DNA from: an uncultured Alphaproteobacteria bacterium
GTDB lineage: Bacteria; Pseudomonadota; Alphaproteobacteria; Micavibrionales; Micavibrionaceae
Assembly (NCBI GenBank): GCA_946480475.1
Contig: CAMLJM010000023.1
Location: 1-52,858, forward strand
Length of the DNA stretch: 52,858 nucleotides
Direction of reading: 5' to 3'
In this document: positions 25,337-33,590 of the stretch, one piece after another
Numbering within the stretch: the stretch's first letter is position 1
Layout of the letters: each line of letters starts with the position of its first letter
The notes under the pieces: model-generated
Databases searched by the model: none
Told to the model about the DNA's origin: nothing
Seen by the model: the letters and a program-made list of their open reading frames with translations, nothing else
Program-made: the position numbers and the translations under genes

Positions 25337-25672
25337 ATGAAGGCCTGTCTCTGCCGTAACGTCTCAGACCATACAGTTAAACAGGTTCTCGCTGATTTCT
25401 TTAAAGGAATCATCGTCATTACCAAACGCCGCGGCGATAATGAACATGAAACCCAACAGCCAAACAATCTTGACGACCTGCACGAAGCCTGCAGCGACGG
25501 CCAAGGATTCAACTGCGGCTCTTGCGCTTGCTATATAGCCGAACTGGCCACTGAACATAACCACAATGTGCGCCTGAATGAATTGAAGGAAAACCTTCCA
25601 GAACAATTATTACCGACGTCGGCCCAGACTCCGGAAAAGCCCGCCACCAAGCTTAAAACCGAGCCGGCCTGA
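25337..25672 (+). CDS. BFD-like [2Fe-2S] protein with C-terminal extension
   Basis: Resembles bacterioferritin-associated ferredoxin, which reduces bacterioferritin to release iron. The N-terminus MKACLCRNVSDHTVKQVL supplies Cys-x-Cys and GFNCGSCACY supplies Cys-x2-Cys, together the four-cysteine BFD pattern. It differs from BFD by an insert of about 15-20 residues before the second Cys pair (KRRGDNEHETQQPNNLDD) and a ~40-residue Pro/Lys/Glu tail (TSAQTPEKPATKL). The ATG at 25337 is chosen because the longer TTG frame starts inside the promoter. The Fur box and the adjacent bfr support the role. Confidence 0.75.
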   Translation: MKACLCRNVSDHTVKQVLADFFKGIIVITKRRGDNEHETQQPNNLDDLHEACSDGQGFNCGSCACYIAELATEHNHNVRLNELKENLPEQLLPTSAQTPEKPATKLKTEPA

Positions 25673-25798
25673 TCGTTCTGCCCGGTGTGTAAGCCCTGTT
25701 TATTCCCCTACCATGCCTTGAATTGGCCATACTGGTATGGCATTCCTTATATGAATCAAACACCCCCTGACTTTCTCAAGGACGTAAGGAACACGACT

Positions 25799-26479
25799 AT
25801 GAAATTCTCGCATCTGATCTGGAGCCTCGCCGTTATGACGACTACTTCTTTCGCTGCTAACGCGGCTTCACCCGAAAATACACTGAACCTCGACCTGAAA
25901 TCAGGCCGTGTCGTGATTGAGCTGCTGCCCGATGTTGCCCCTGGCCACGTTGAGCGTATCAAGACGCTGGTAAAAGAAGGCTTCTATGACGGTATCGTAT
26001 TCCACCGTGTGATCGATGGTTTCATGGCGCAAACAGGCGACCCGACAGGAACAGGCCGTGGCGGTTCCAGCTATCCTGATCTGAAGGCCGAGTTCAGCAA
26101 TACGCCATACAAACGCGGCACACTGGGTATGGCGCGCACAATGAATCCCGACTCGGCCAACAGCCAGTTCTTCATCTGCTTTACAGATGATGGCTGCAGC
26201 TTCCTGACAGGCCAGTACACCGTATTCGGCCAGGTCACAAGCGGTATGGAGTTTGTTGACGCCATTGCTAAAGGCGAGCCGCCTGCAAACCCCGATAAAA
26301 TCGTAAAGGCATCACTGGGTGCTGACGCTGCTGCAGATGCTGCTCCGGCTGCCGATGCAGCAAAAACAGAACCAGCCGCTGCTGAAGAGCACAAAGAAGA
26401 AGTAAAATCAGAAGAAGCGCCAAAGGCCGCTGTTGAACCTGAAGCGGAAGCAGATCATAAAGAAGAAGCTGCTCACTAA
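25799..26479 (+). CDS. Periplasmic cyclophilin-type peptidyl-prolyl isomerase
   Basis: Prolyl cis-trans isomerase with a signal peptide (MKFSHLIWSLAVMTTTSFA, cleavage near ANA). Cyclophilin motifs follow: FYDGIVFHRVIDGFMAQTGD (catalytic Arg in FHR), MARTMNPDSANSQFFIC and FLTGQYTVFGQV. A C-terminal Ala/Glu/Lys-rich extension of about 55 residues (DAAADAAPAADAAK and onward) is not part of the fold and is probably disordered. The ATG at 25799 has AAGGA upstream; the longer frame from 25685 is not supported. Confidence 0.93.
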   Translation: MKFSHLIWSLAVMTTTSFAANAASPENTLNLDLKSGRVVIELLPDVAPGHVERIKTLVKEGFYDGIVFHRVIDGFMAQTGDPTGTGRGGSSYPDLKAEFSNTPYKRGTLGMARTMNPDSANSQFFICFTDDGCSFLTGQYTVFGQVTSGMEFVDAIAKGEPPANPDKIVKASLGADAAADAAPAADAAKTEPAAAEEHKEEVKSEEAPKAAVEPEAEADHKEEAAH

Positions 26480-26501
26480 TCTTTTTCACATGAATAAGAG
26501 A

Positions 26502-26526
26502 AAGCCGCCTTATAGGCGGCTTTTTT
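26502..26526 (+). terminator. Rho-independent terminator after the cyclophilin gene
   Basis: AAGCCGCC / GGCGGCTT with loop TTATA, then TTTTATT. Confidence 0.85.
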
Positions 26527-26547
26527 ATTACAGCAAATTTAACAATA

Positions 26548-27180
26548 CTAAGCCTGTACGCGCGCCAACTCTTCCGCCGTCGGCTTTAACTTGTCCAATG
26601 ATGATGTAATCTTCTGCACAATCTTCTCAAAACGGGCCGCATCACGAATAGGGTCTGTGGTTTCGATATGAAGAATTGAATTCTGCTCATCAAAGAAATA
26701 GAGCGTCGTAGAATTCTTTATATTCATCAAGCCATGCAACACGCTCAAGCGTTCTGTTGTCAGATAATCTTTCAAAACAGCTTTGTTGCGTGTGCGTATG
26801 ATGCGGGTTTTATCCCAGTCGGGGAAATCAATATCCATGGTTTCAGTAAAGACAAGTCCTGCGATGAAGGTCGCAAAATTGGCAGAACCAATAACACCAC
26901 CTGTCATGCCCCCGGTGCCCAGATCAAATTCCAGCACCGTTACAAAGCGCTGCCCGCGCTGATCTTGCGTGGCCTGCACATCTGGAAAGAAAACAACTTT
27001 ATAGCCGAATAAAGCGCCACTCATGGCCGGGGCTTCCACCATCTTCCCCGGCACATAAGAAAGGCTATGCTTTTTAGCAAAAGCTGACCATGCCCGCTTC
27101 TGCTGATGCAAAATGACAAGAGACCAACCAAATACGCCCAGAATGAAGGACGAAGCGATGAACCATAGAAAAATCCACAC
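26548..27180 (-). CDS. Uncharacterised membrane-anchored protein, 210 residues
   Basis: Not recognised. One N-terminal transmembrane helix (MWIFLWFIASSFILGVFGWS, residues 1-20), then a cytoplasmic or periplasmic alpha/beta domain with a glycine-rich turn (LGTGGMTGGVIGSANFATF, about residues 89-107) and the segment DIDFPDWDKTRIIRTRNKAV. The C-terminus is helical and charged. The ribosome binding site AAGGGG is nine bases upstream. A possible minus-strand -10 (TATAGT) precedes it. Confidence 0.65.
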   Translation of the reverse strand: MWIFLWFIASSFILGVFGWSLVILHQQKRAWSAFAKKHSLSYVPGKMVEAPAMSGALFGYKVVFFPDVQATQDQRGQRFVTVLEFDLGTGGMTGGVIGSANFATFIAGLVFTETMDIDFPDWDKTRIIRTRNKAVLKDYLTTERLSVLHGLMNIKNSTTLYFFDEQNSILHIETTDPIRDAARFEKIVQKITSSLDKLKPTAEELARVQA

Positions 27181-27236
27181 GAGAAATCACCCCTTAGGAA
27201 TAAGAACTATAGTGTAACCGCTTAAGGCGTTAGCGT

Positions 27237-27446
27237 CTAACCCATCTTTTGCATGCTGTGTCGTAACTCCATATCTAGGGCCTGCATCATATGATGCAAG
27301 GCCTCGGCAACATCATCCCCGGTTTCCTCACATACATGCAAGATAGCCTGCATATGGCTGATATAACCACGGCAACGTTCCAGAGAAAGACGATAGATAA
27401 ATTGGCTGTTCTCACAGGCCAGCCGGGCCTGTTTGCTTTTACTCAT
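27237..27446 (-). CDS. Small helical protein, 69 residues
   Basis: Not recognised. Two predicted helices rich in Cys, His and Met: QARLACENSQFIYRLSLERC and HVCEETGDDVAEALHHMMQA, then MELRHSMQKMG. The paired Cys/His content could bind metal, which is inference. The ATG at 27446 is used (GGGGG about five bases upstream); the longer frame starts with TTG at 27467. Confidence 0.5.
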   Translation of the reverse strand: MSKSKQARLACENSQFIYRLSLERCRGYISHMQAILHVCEETGDDVAEALHHMMQALDMELRHSMQKMG

Positions 27447-27546
27447 TTGTACCCCCACGTACTTCAAGAGTCATGTTTTACATATGGTCGGACCTTAATT
27501 AATTATTATGAATAATGCAAACTTTTTATTCGTTGCACCTGCGAAA

Positions 27547-27578
27547 TAAAAAAGGCCTGCGCAGACGCAGACCCTTTA
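27547..27578 (-). terminator. Terminator of the leucine-dehydrogenase-type gene
   Basis: Minus strand: AAAGG and CTGCG paired with CGCAG and CCTTT around TCTG, followed by TTTATTT. Confidence 0.65.
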
Positions 27579-27605
27579 AATTGATTTTTACAACCCCTTA
27601 GAAGT

Positions 27606-28808
27606 CTATGCCGCCTTCTGCATAATCTTCTGAGCGAAACCTTCACGACCCTGCGCATCAGCAACAACGGCTGTGTTTTTATCTTCGGCATCAGCACGCA
27701 CAAAAATCTTCTCCAGTGTATGGCCAATCTCTGCCACACGCTCGGATAACAACTGATGGGTCGGGAATGAGTTTTCAGTGGGTTTCACCATCCATAGATA
27801 TTGCATGCCCGCTGCAATCACACCCCCCGCATTCGCCACATAATCAGGCGCATACAAGATGCCAGCACGACGCAACTCATCAGCATGCTCTGGTGATTTC
27901 AACTGATTATTGGCGCAACCTGCCACAACCTTCACGCCTGATAAAACCAAATGCGGGATCGTGCCATCGTTGATGTCGCCACCCAATGCGCAAGGGACAT
28001 ATACATCAGCCTTCACCGACATAATCTCACGTCCCTCTGCCAGCAATGCTTCCGGACCGAAATCCTCCACAATCTGGCGACGCGATTGTTCGGTGATATC
28101 GCTGATTGTCAGTTTGGCCCCCTCATCGGCAAGATAACGGCACAATACCTGTGATACATGGCCATAGCCCTTTACGGTAATGGCTAGCCCCTTCAGGCTA
28201 TCCATTTTCAGGCGATGATGAACAGCAGCCTTCACAGCCATATATGTACCATAAGCGGTGTACGGTGATGGATCGGGGTTAGGAACCGAAGCTTTGTCTA
28301 ATCCCGCCGGAATATGCTCTTCACACAGTGCTGTTAGCGGCACACCGGCCACATAAGGTGTGCGGCCCCGTGCAATCAGGATATGCTGGACGCTGGTACC
28401 GACATCTTCGGCTGTCACATACATGCCACCCAGAGAATTCACAGCCATACCCAAAGCCTGCATAACTTCGGCAGAGGGTTGGCGTGTTCCTGGTTTGCCT
28501 ATAATGACAGATTTACCGCCCCCCAGAGCCAGGCCTGCAACAGAATTCTTGTAAGTCATGCCGCGCGATAAGCGCAAAACATCAGAAATGGCTTCTTCAT
28601 CATTATTATATCGGGACCAGTAACGGCACCCGCCAAGGGCTGGACCGCGTGTCGTATTGTGAACGGCAATGAACGCACGGAAACCAATGTCATGATCCTC
28701 GGCATAAATAATTTTTTCATGCCCGTCGTAATCCGCATGAGGGCGGAAGCGCAAATCAGAACGGCGGTTAGCGAGGCTGTCGGTTATATCTTCAATTTCA
28801 AGTGTCAT
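27606..28808 (-). CDS. Leucine/valine/phenylalanine dehydrogenase-type enzyme (Glu/Leu/Phe/Val dehydrogenase family)
   Basis: NAD-dependent oxidative deaminase of branched-chain or aromatic amino acids. The N-terminal domain contains TTRGPALGGCRYW (substrate-binding glycines) and SRGMTYKNSVAGLALGGGKS with the catalytic lysine; the Rossmann domain has GLAITVKGYGHVSQVLCRYL (the usual GxGxxG reads GYGHVS) and VVAGCANNQL. The catalytic-site motif is closest to leucine dehydrogenase; substrate choice between Leu, Val and Phe cannot be decided by eye. 400 residues is somewhat longer than the usual ~365, mainly at the termini. A TetR regulator lies just upstream on the same strand. Confidence 0.88.
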   Translation of the reverse strand: MTLEIEDITDSLANRRSDLRFRPHADYDGHEKIIYAEDHDIGFRAFIAVHNTTRGPALGGCRYWSRYNNDEEAISDVLRLSRGMTYKNSVAGLALGGGKSVIIGKPGTRQPSAEVMQALGMAVNSLGGMYVTAEDVGTSVQHILIARGRTPYVAGVPLTALCEEHIPAGLDKASVPNPDPSPYTAYGTYMAVKAAVHHRLKMDSLKGLAITVKGYGHVSQVLCRYLADEGAKLTISDITEQSRRQIVEDFGPEALLAEGREIMSVKADVYVPCALGGDINDGTIPHLVLSGVKVVAGCANNQLKSPEHADELRRAGILYAPDYVANAGGVIAAGMQYLWMVKPTENSFPTHQLLSERVAEIGHTLEKIFVRADAEDKNTAVVADAQGREGFAQKIMQKAA

Positions 28809-28878
28809 TTAAAATCTCCCAGTTATTATCTCTGGAAGGATTCGTATCACTGTGTGCGGTGCATGAGGAAGATAGAGC

Positions 28879-28906
28879 TTACATAACAAAGTAAAAAGGC
28901 ATGTAA
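28879..28906. promoter_or_regulatory. Inverted repeat upstream of the dehydrogenase gene
   Basis: TTACAT-N16-ATGTAA, between the TetR stop and the dehydrogenase start. Possible operator for the neighbouring TetR regulator. Confidence 0.35.
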
Positions 28907-28958
28907 ATTGATATTTGCAGCGCAGCAACCAGAATAAAATTACAAACTTATGTGATTA

Positions 28959-29609
28959 CTATTTTGTGCAGTTGCAATAACCATCAATGAATAATGTCAC
29001 AACAGAGTCGATGATATGTTCACGTTGATCAGGCGTCATTTCACCATGAATGCCCAGCAGGCATTGCATATGATCCCCTTTAAGCATGCTGAAGAATAAT
29101 TTGGCTGCCATTTGCGGATCTTTTATCTGTAAGACACCGCGTTCATTCTGCTGTACCAGATAATCTGATAATAACGTCAGGATTTTTACGGCGCCCTGCG
29201 CATAAAATGTTTCACCCAATGCAGGAAACTGCTTCAACTCGGAAACTATAATGCGATAAAGCCGGAGCGAATCTTCCGCATAGATTAGGTCAAAGAAACT
29301 ATTGGCAATCGCCCGCAAAGCTGTCTCGACATCTTCCGATGAAGTATGCGCTTGCATGGTGGCCACCATGGCACAGCAACGGCCATTGATTACCGCCGCA
29401 AACAGATCGCCTTTGTCTTTAAAGTGACTATAAAGCGTGGGCTTAGATACGGGAGCAGCCTCGGCAATCGCATCCATGCTGGTGTCATTAAAGCCACGCT
29501 CTAAAAACAAACGGCCTGCCGCATCAAGAATCGCAAGGCGTTTCGGGTTTTCAGCAGCATAACACTCCGCCACAATCGTAGCGGTCTGAAGGGGATCTTT
29601 ATTACTCAT
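28959..29609 (-). CDS. TetR/AcrR-family transcriptional regulator
   Basis: N-terminal TetR HTH: KRLAILDAAGRLFLERGFND, then SMDAIAEAAPVSKPTLYSHF with the recognition helix and the KDKGDLFAAV closing helix (about residues 22-75). The C-terminal ligand domain resembles the AcrR C-terminal type (LRLYRIIVSELKQFPALGE). Two cysteines close the protein (YCNCTK). Same orientation as, and 150 nt upstream of, the leucine-dehydrogenase-type gene; divergent from the 184-residue secreted protein, so either may be a target. Confidence 0.9.
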   Translation of the reverse strand: MSNKDPLQTATIVAECYAAENPKRLAILDAAGRLFLERGFNDTSMDAIAEAAPVSKPTLYSHFKDKGDLFAAVINGRCCAMVATMQAHTSSEDVETALRAIANSFFDLIYAEDSLRLYRIIVSELKQFPALGETFYAQGAVKILTLLSDYLVQQNERGVLQIKDPQMAAKLFFSMLKGDHMQCLLGIHGEMTPDQREHIIDSVVTLFIDGYCNCTK

Positions 29610-29784
29610 ATCGGTATCTAAGAAAATTCATATTCATTAATATTTAGGATAGCGCCGACACGCGGCAGGGAAAAGCCCATTCTGGCCTTTATTAGACTTT
29701 AGATAGTGAAAAACAGTGAAAAAAGGCCGAATATTGCGCGTTCCCGGCTAGCAGGCACGTTTTCCATACACTAAATTACTATCT

Positions 29785-30339
29785 ATGATGAAATTAAACC
29801 AAGCTTTACTGAGTTCTCTGGCCATCGCTTCCCTTATGGTCGTAGGCACATACCCTGCCCGCGCCGATAATAAGGCTGAGGCCGAAATCGCCGCCGAACT
29901 GGCTGAGGGTGATAAACTGAGCCATAACGATAGCGATATGACCTGCGAACAAATTGCGCATGAAGTTGTTGAGCTTGACCGCATCATTCGCACCGCCCGG
30001 GAAACACAGCAAAGCAGTAATAATGCTGGCACAGGCGTCACGGTTGCCAAAACCGTGGGATCTATACTGGTAGGCTCTCTGGGTGGTGTCGTAGGAATTG
30101 CTGCTGTCGGCGCCCTGGCTGGTGAGGCCGCAGAGGATTCAGGTGAAAAAGCCGCCGTGATTGAAGAAAATGCCGAAGAGCGTCAAAACCGCCTCGCCGG
30201 TGTGTTTGATGGTAAAGGTTGCGAGGGTGAATTGGCCCTGACAGGCGAAGAGGAAAATGAGCCTGAAGATCCATCCAAAGTGGAACCCTCATCAGGCACA
30301 GCCCTGTATAAACCTAAAAAACCAAACTACAACGAATAA
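29785..30339 (+). CDS. Secreted protein of unknown function with glycine-zipper segment
   Basis: Signal peptide (MMKLNQALLSSLAIASLMVVG, cleavage after YPARA), an acidic helical part with a cysteine (MTCEQIAHEVVELDR), a hydrophobic glycine-zipper stretch (VGSILVGSLGGVVGIAAVGA, about residues 91-110), then a second cysteine (KGCEGEL) and a Glu/Pro tail. Such glycine-zipper segments can insert in membranes. Not assigned to a family. Divergent from the TetR gene; a TAGATAGT / ACTATCTA pair of sites (about 29694 and 29777) flanks the promoter region. Confidence 0.7.
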   Translation: MMKLNQALLSSLAIASLMVVGTYPARADNKAEAEIAAELAEGDKLSHNDSDMTCEQIAHEVVELDRIIRTARETQQSSNNAGTGVTVAKTVGSILVGSLGGVVGIAAVGALAGEAAEDSGEKAAVIEENAEERQNRLAGVFDGKGCEGELALTGEEENEPEDPSKVEPSSGTALYKPKKPNYNE

Positions 30340-30345
30340 TCATCC

Positions 30346-30702
30346 CTACCATTCTTTGAAGATAAAAAAGGCTGCCGCGATAATCAGGCCAAACCCAACC
30401 AAGTGATTCCATTTCACAGGTTCATGCAGATATAAAATCGAGAAAATAACAAATACGACAAGCGTGATAATTTCCTGAATAGTCTTGAGCTGGGCCGCAT
30501 TAAATACGCCATGCCCCATGCGATTGGCGGGTACCTGCAGGCAATACTCAAAGAAAGCAATGCCCCAGCTGATAAAAATAACCAGCAATATAGGCGCAGC
30601 CTTAAATTTCAGATGCCCATACCAGGCAAATGTCATGAATACATTTGAAGCAATCAGAAGACCAATCGTAAACAGGGGAATCAGGCTGGCAGGGATAATC
30701 AT
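30346..30702 (-). CDS. DMT-superfamily small membrane protein (DUF486)
   Basis: 118 residues with four predicted transmembrane helices. The DUF486 landmarks are obvious: FAWYGHLKFK, SWGIAFFEYCLQVPANRMG, AQLKTIQEIITLVVFVIFS and NHLVGFGLIIAAAFFIF. Function unknown; related to small drug/metabolite transporters. It converges on the secreted protein gene with six bases between the stops. Confidence 0.9.
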   Translation of the reverse strand: MIIPASLIPLFTIGLLIASNVFMTFAWYGHLKFKAAPILLVIFISWGIAFFEYCLQVPANRMGHGVFNAAQLKTIQEIITLVVFVIFSILYLHEPVKWNHLVGFGLIIAAAFFIFKEW

Positions 30703-30818
30703 GGCGGTACCTCCATGCTCATCATGACGCAGATACCCGGAAACGACAACAGGGTCCCCACTCTAGAAGGAACCCTGTCATCGGGCGGTACTCCAACCTC
30801 TTTAGAGAACGAATGTTC

Positions 30819-31268
30819 TTACATAAGGGTTATCTGCCGCTTGTCATCCTTGCCCAGATCACCCCATTGCGATGTATAATGCGCCATGGTTGTCGGGAGG
30901 GATTCGCTTTTCACCGCAATCGTTGCCGGTGATTTTTCCTCTTCCACAGGTGTCGTAGCTTCTTCTTTCATGCCACGGGCCACATGGGTAAGTTCAGTTA
31001 AAAGATTTTCAGCATGTCTGACCAGTGACTCGGCCTTATCGGTATTGATACCGCCGGTTGCCAGTTTTACATCCTGTTCATCGACACGTTTTTCCAGCGT
31101 AAAGATTGCATCGCTGAAATAGCCGGTTTGCTTGCGTACGATTTCGAAACCGGCACGAAGTCGTTCAAAGCCGATCCCAAGCACAAGACTTGAACCGATC
31201 GCTGTGACGGCAGAGAACACGGCGAATGCCAGTGCCACTACCAGATACGTTTCTACGGATACATCCAT
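30819..31268 (-). CDS. Uncharacterised membrane protein, 149 residues
   Basis: Not recognised. One N-terminal transmembrane helix (TYLVVALAFAVFSAVTAIG, about residues 7-25), a helical amphipathic region (GFERLRAGFEIVRKQTGYF, then FTLEKRVDEQD) and a disordered Glu/Pro/Thr part. The helical pattern suggests a membrane-anchored coiled coil. A GC-rich inverted repeat ACAGGGT...ACCCTGT (about 30750-30779) lies downstream and may terminate it. Confidence 0.55.
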   Translation of the reverse strand: MDVSVETYLVVALAFAVFSAVTAIGSSLVLGIGFERLRAGFEIVRKQTGYFSDAIFTLEKRVDEQDVKLATGGINTDKAESLVRHAENLLTELTHVARGMKEEATTPVEEEKSPATIAVKSESLPTTMAHYTSQWGDLGKDDKRQITLM

Positions 31269-31575
31269 GGTTTTGTTCCACCCTTTCAGCAGTTACTCAT
31301 GATGTTGTGCAGTTGAATACGGTCACAGGATTGCGCGGGACATGGGATATAAGAGCACAAGACAGGCGCAATAATGCATGACCAATAATTACCATAATAT
31401 ATCAGTCAGAGTTAAAAGGCCATTATTTTTCAAAAGGATACGGATCAAAGTCCAATAAAAATCAGATAAAATTTGAGATGATTTTTTAGGCCGGGAATAA
31501 CCATCGGAAGTGCAATTCTTGACGTCACATAAAGCGTTTGCTTCTATCTTATTATTAAAGCCACAGGAGATAGAA
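31269..31575. other. 307-nt intergenic region
   Basis: No ORF, RNA gene or repeat that I can support. AT-rich from about 31370. A possible promoter for the gene at 31576 is TTGACG (31518-31523) with a weak -10 (TATCTT) 20 nt further on, which is a longer spacing than usual. Confidence 0.3.
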
Positions 31576-32025
31576 ATGCCCGCAACATCGCAACACCAGT
31601 TTGCAAAAGCATCTACATTCAGTTCAGTGCGCGAATGGCAGCGGGCAGATCGCTATATTGTCCATGCCGTCAAAGTGCTAGCGAACAAAAATGACGATAG
31701 TCTTCTGAATCTTTTGCAAGACCTTCCTTCGGGAGAGAAGGCTGAAAGCACAGATGAACGCATACTGCGTCAACAATTAATCACAACCCGTATTCCGGCG
31801 TTTGTCGATGAAATCGCTAAAAATAGTGGCCTGTCTGCAGACCTGTTGCTTAAACCCGTGCTCCGCACTCTGCGTGCAGTGGCAAGTTTTGCAACCAGTG
31901 ACAAGGATCCTCTGGAGCAAGGGTTAAAGGCTGTCATTCTCTACATCAGAGGCGGGAGAACAGGAATCTTTGAAGGTTCATCGCAACCGCCCGGATCGAA
32001 CTGGCCAACGCCCAATCACTATTAA
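31576..32025 (+). CDS. Uncharacterised 149-residue protein
   Basis: Not recognised. Soluble and mostly helical: SSVREWQRADRYIVHAVKVL, ERILRQQLITTRIPAFVDEI and LLLKPVLRTLRAVASFA. The C-terminal 20 residues are Gly/Pro/Ser-rich. The ATG at 31576 is chosen for its AGGAGA site six bases upstream; a longer TTG frame from 31510 would include the promoter. The LysE gene follows after eight bases and is probably cotranscribed. Confidence 0.6.
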   Translation: MPATSQHQFAKASTFSSVREWQRADRYIVHAVKVLANKNDDSLLNLLQDLPSGEKAESTDERILRQQLITTRIPAFVDEIAKNSGLSADLLLKPVLRTLRAVASFATSDKDPLEQGLKAVILYIRGGRTGIFEGSSQPPGSNWPTPNHY

Positions 32026-32033
32026 ATAAGGAC

Positions 32034-32648
32034 ATGTTCACCGAATTTTTCATTCCTTTTGCGCTGGCCACAATCATATTGGGCCTGATCCCCGGCCCTA
32101 ACGTAGCGCTAACTGTTGCAAACTCACTGGCGCATGGCACACGTTATGGCCTGCTCACTGTTGCCGGAACCAGCAGCGCCATGATCCCTCAATTAATACT
32201 GACTGTCTTAGGTATGAGCGCTTTTATCGCATTCCTAGCCGATTGGTTTGATATCGTTCGCTGGGCTGGTGTGATTTACCTGATCTATCTGGGTATCAAT
32301 CAATTGCGCGCCCCAGCACAAGACCTCGCCCATGTGCGTGCCAAACCGCAATCAGTCAAAGAGATTTTTGGCCGCGGTTTCTTTGTTTCTCTGACAAACC
32401 CAAAAACCATTTTATTTTATGGCGCCTTCTTTCCGCAGTTTATCACACCGGCTGCTGATGCCACATCACAACTCATTGTGCTGGCTATAACGTTCCTCAT
32501 TGTGATTACCATTGTCGATAGTTCATGGGCCTTGCTCGCAGGACTTGCCCGTCGTTACCTGTTAGGCAACAGTCAATGGACCAACCGCATCAGCGGCGGC
32601 TTCCTGATTGTGGCCGCCATTCTTCTCGCACTGATCCGCATAAAGTAA
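32034..32648 (+). CDS. LysE/RhtB-family translocator
   Basis: Amino-acid or small-metabolite exporter with about six transmembrane helices over 204 residues. The family N-terminus is clear (IPGPNVALTVANSLAHGTRYGL, about residues 20-40) as is VSLTNPKTILFYGAFFPQF in the middle. The substrate cannot be read from the sequence. Its AAGGA site is only one base from the ATG, so translational coupling to the upstream gene is likely. Confidence 0.92.
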   Translation: MFTEFFIPFALATIILGLIPGPNVALTVANSLAHGTRYGLLTVAGTSSAMIPQLILTVLGMSAFIAFLADWFDIVRWAGVIYLIYLGINQLRAPAQDLAHVRAKPQSVKEIFGRGFFVSLTNPKTILFYGAFFPQFITPAADATSQLIVLAITFLIVITIVDSSWALLAGLARRYLLGNSQWTNRISGGFLIVAAILLALIRIK

Positions 32649-32712
32649 ACGTGGATCCCGAGCAGGAGATCCACGTTCAACAGTCACTAGGGTGCAAATC
32701 GAATGATGAGAG

Positions 32713-33021
32713 TTACTTGCGCTGCATCTTGTTGAAGACCGGATCAGCAGGCTTCACCGGCTCCGGCTCGGGCTCAACAACAGGTTCAGGTGCTGGCGGT
32801 GGTGGTTCAACAACAGCAGGCTTCGGCGCCTCCAGTACAGGGCCTTTCGCAGGCATCATGCTGGCGCGGACATATTCAACGCCCGAACCGGCTGTGCGCT
32901 GGTTGCCATACGGGAATGTGGTGGTTGTCTTGCGCATCTCCCAACCTTCTCCACCGCAAGCTGTCAGGGCCAACGGGAGCAAAGTCAGAGTCATAAGACC
33001 AAAACGTTTTAAAGTCGGCAT
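32713..33021 (-). CDS. Small lipoprotein, paralogue of the one at 36488
   Basis: Lipoprotein signal with lipobox LALTAC (Cys22), so the mature protein is lipid-anchored, probably in the outer membrane. The body contains YGNQRTAGSGVEYV, then a Pro/Glu/Val-rich linker (PPPPAPEPVVEPEPEP), and it ends in PVFNKMQRK. The same YGN-RT-GSGV block and PVFN...RK ending occur in the lipoprotein at 36488, so the two are paralogues. An inverted repeat TATGCG-AA-CGCATA (33079-33092) lies upstream. Function unknown. Confidence 0.8.
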   Translation of the reverse strand: MPTLKRFGLMTLTLLPLALTACGGEGWEMRKTTTTFPYGNQRTAGSGVEYVRASMMPAKGPVLEAPKPAVVEPPPPAPEPVVEPEPEPVKPADPVFNKMQRK

Positions 33022-33078
33022 GTGTGCCTCACAGAAATCAGAACTGATTAAGTAAAATGACGAGCGTCAAATAAGGAA

Positions 33079-33092
33079 TATGCGAACGCATA
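33079..33092. repeat. Palindrome upstream of the lipoprotein gene
   Basis: TATGCG-AA-CGCATA, 58 nt before the lipoprotein start, between it and the divergent cold-shock gene. Candidate operator. Confidence 0.35.
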
Positions 33093-33132
33093 CTGGCGAA
33101 TCATAACCCGGATTCACCCGATTTGGCAACCG

Positions 33133-33162
33133 TTGATACATTTTCTCGCATTTTTGTATGAA
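33133..33162 (+). promoter_or_regulatory. Cold-shock gene promoter and long leader
   Basis: TTGATA (33133-33138), 18-nt spacer, TATGAA (33157-33162). The predicted leader is about 115 nt, as in cspA-type mRNAs, and contains a CTGC-N6-GCAG stem (about 33242-33255) before an AAGGAG site. Confidence 0.5.
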
Positions 33163-33285
33163 TAAACATGCCTTTTACCCATAAAGGTTGTAAGGTAACG
33201 GCATCTTGAACCCTTTGGTTGGAGATCGCTAACGCGCAAGACTGCACGCTCGCAGGGCGCACCTCGGACCATAAGGAGACTTCAA

Positions 33286-33492
33286 ATGGCTACCGGTACA
33301 GTAAAATGGTTTAACGCAACAAAAGGCTTCGGCTTTATTCAGCCTGATACAGGCGGCGCCGATGTGTTCGTACACATCACAGCCGTGGAAAAAGCAGGAC
33401 TTCGCGGCCTGAGAGATGGCCAGAAAATCAGCTACGAGCTGGCTACAGAAAAAGGCAAGACATCTGCCGTTAACCTGCAAGAAGCCGCTTAA
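33286..33492 (+). CDS. Cold-shock protein (CspA family)
   Basis: Single cold-shock domain of 68 residues that binds single-stranded nucleic acid and acts as an RNA chaperone. MATGTVKWFNATKGFGFI includes RNP1 (KGFGFI) and DVFVHI is RNP2. All aromatic binding residues are present. The strong ribosome binding site TAAGGAG is nine bases upstream. The long leader suggests post-transcriptional regulation by temperature. Confidence 0.96.
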   Translation: MATGTVKWFNATKGFGFIQPDTGGADVFVHITAVEKAGLRGLRDGQKISYELATEKGKTSAVNLQEAA

Positions 33493-33519
33493 GCCTTTAA
33501 GCGTCCTTGGAAAATACCG

Positions 33520-33553
33520 AAAAGCACGGAACGAAAGTCCCGTGCTTTTTATT
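33520..33553 (+). terminator. Rho-independent terminator after the cold-shock gene
   Basis: AAAGCACGG / CCGTGCTTT, 10-nt loop, followed by TT and ATTT. Confidence 0.75.
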
Positions 33554-33577
33554 TGTGGCATTCTGATCTTATAGGAC

Positions 33578-33583
33578 TATCTT
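33578..33583 (+). promoter_or_regulatory. -10-like box before the TauE gene
   Basis: TATCTT ends seven bases before the ATG; no Shine-Dalgarno sequence lies close enough. A -35 (GTGGCA at 17 nt) is weak. Confidence 0.35.
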
Positions 33584-33590
33584 ATTCAGA

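Noticed and set aside
29750..29790. Second sigma-54 promoter (GGCACGTTTTCC)
   Set aside because: The GC of the -12 element is missing and only half of the consensus is present.
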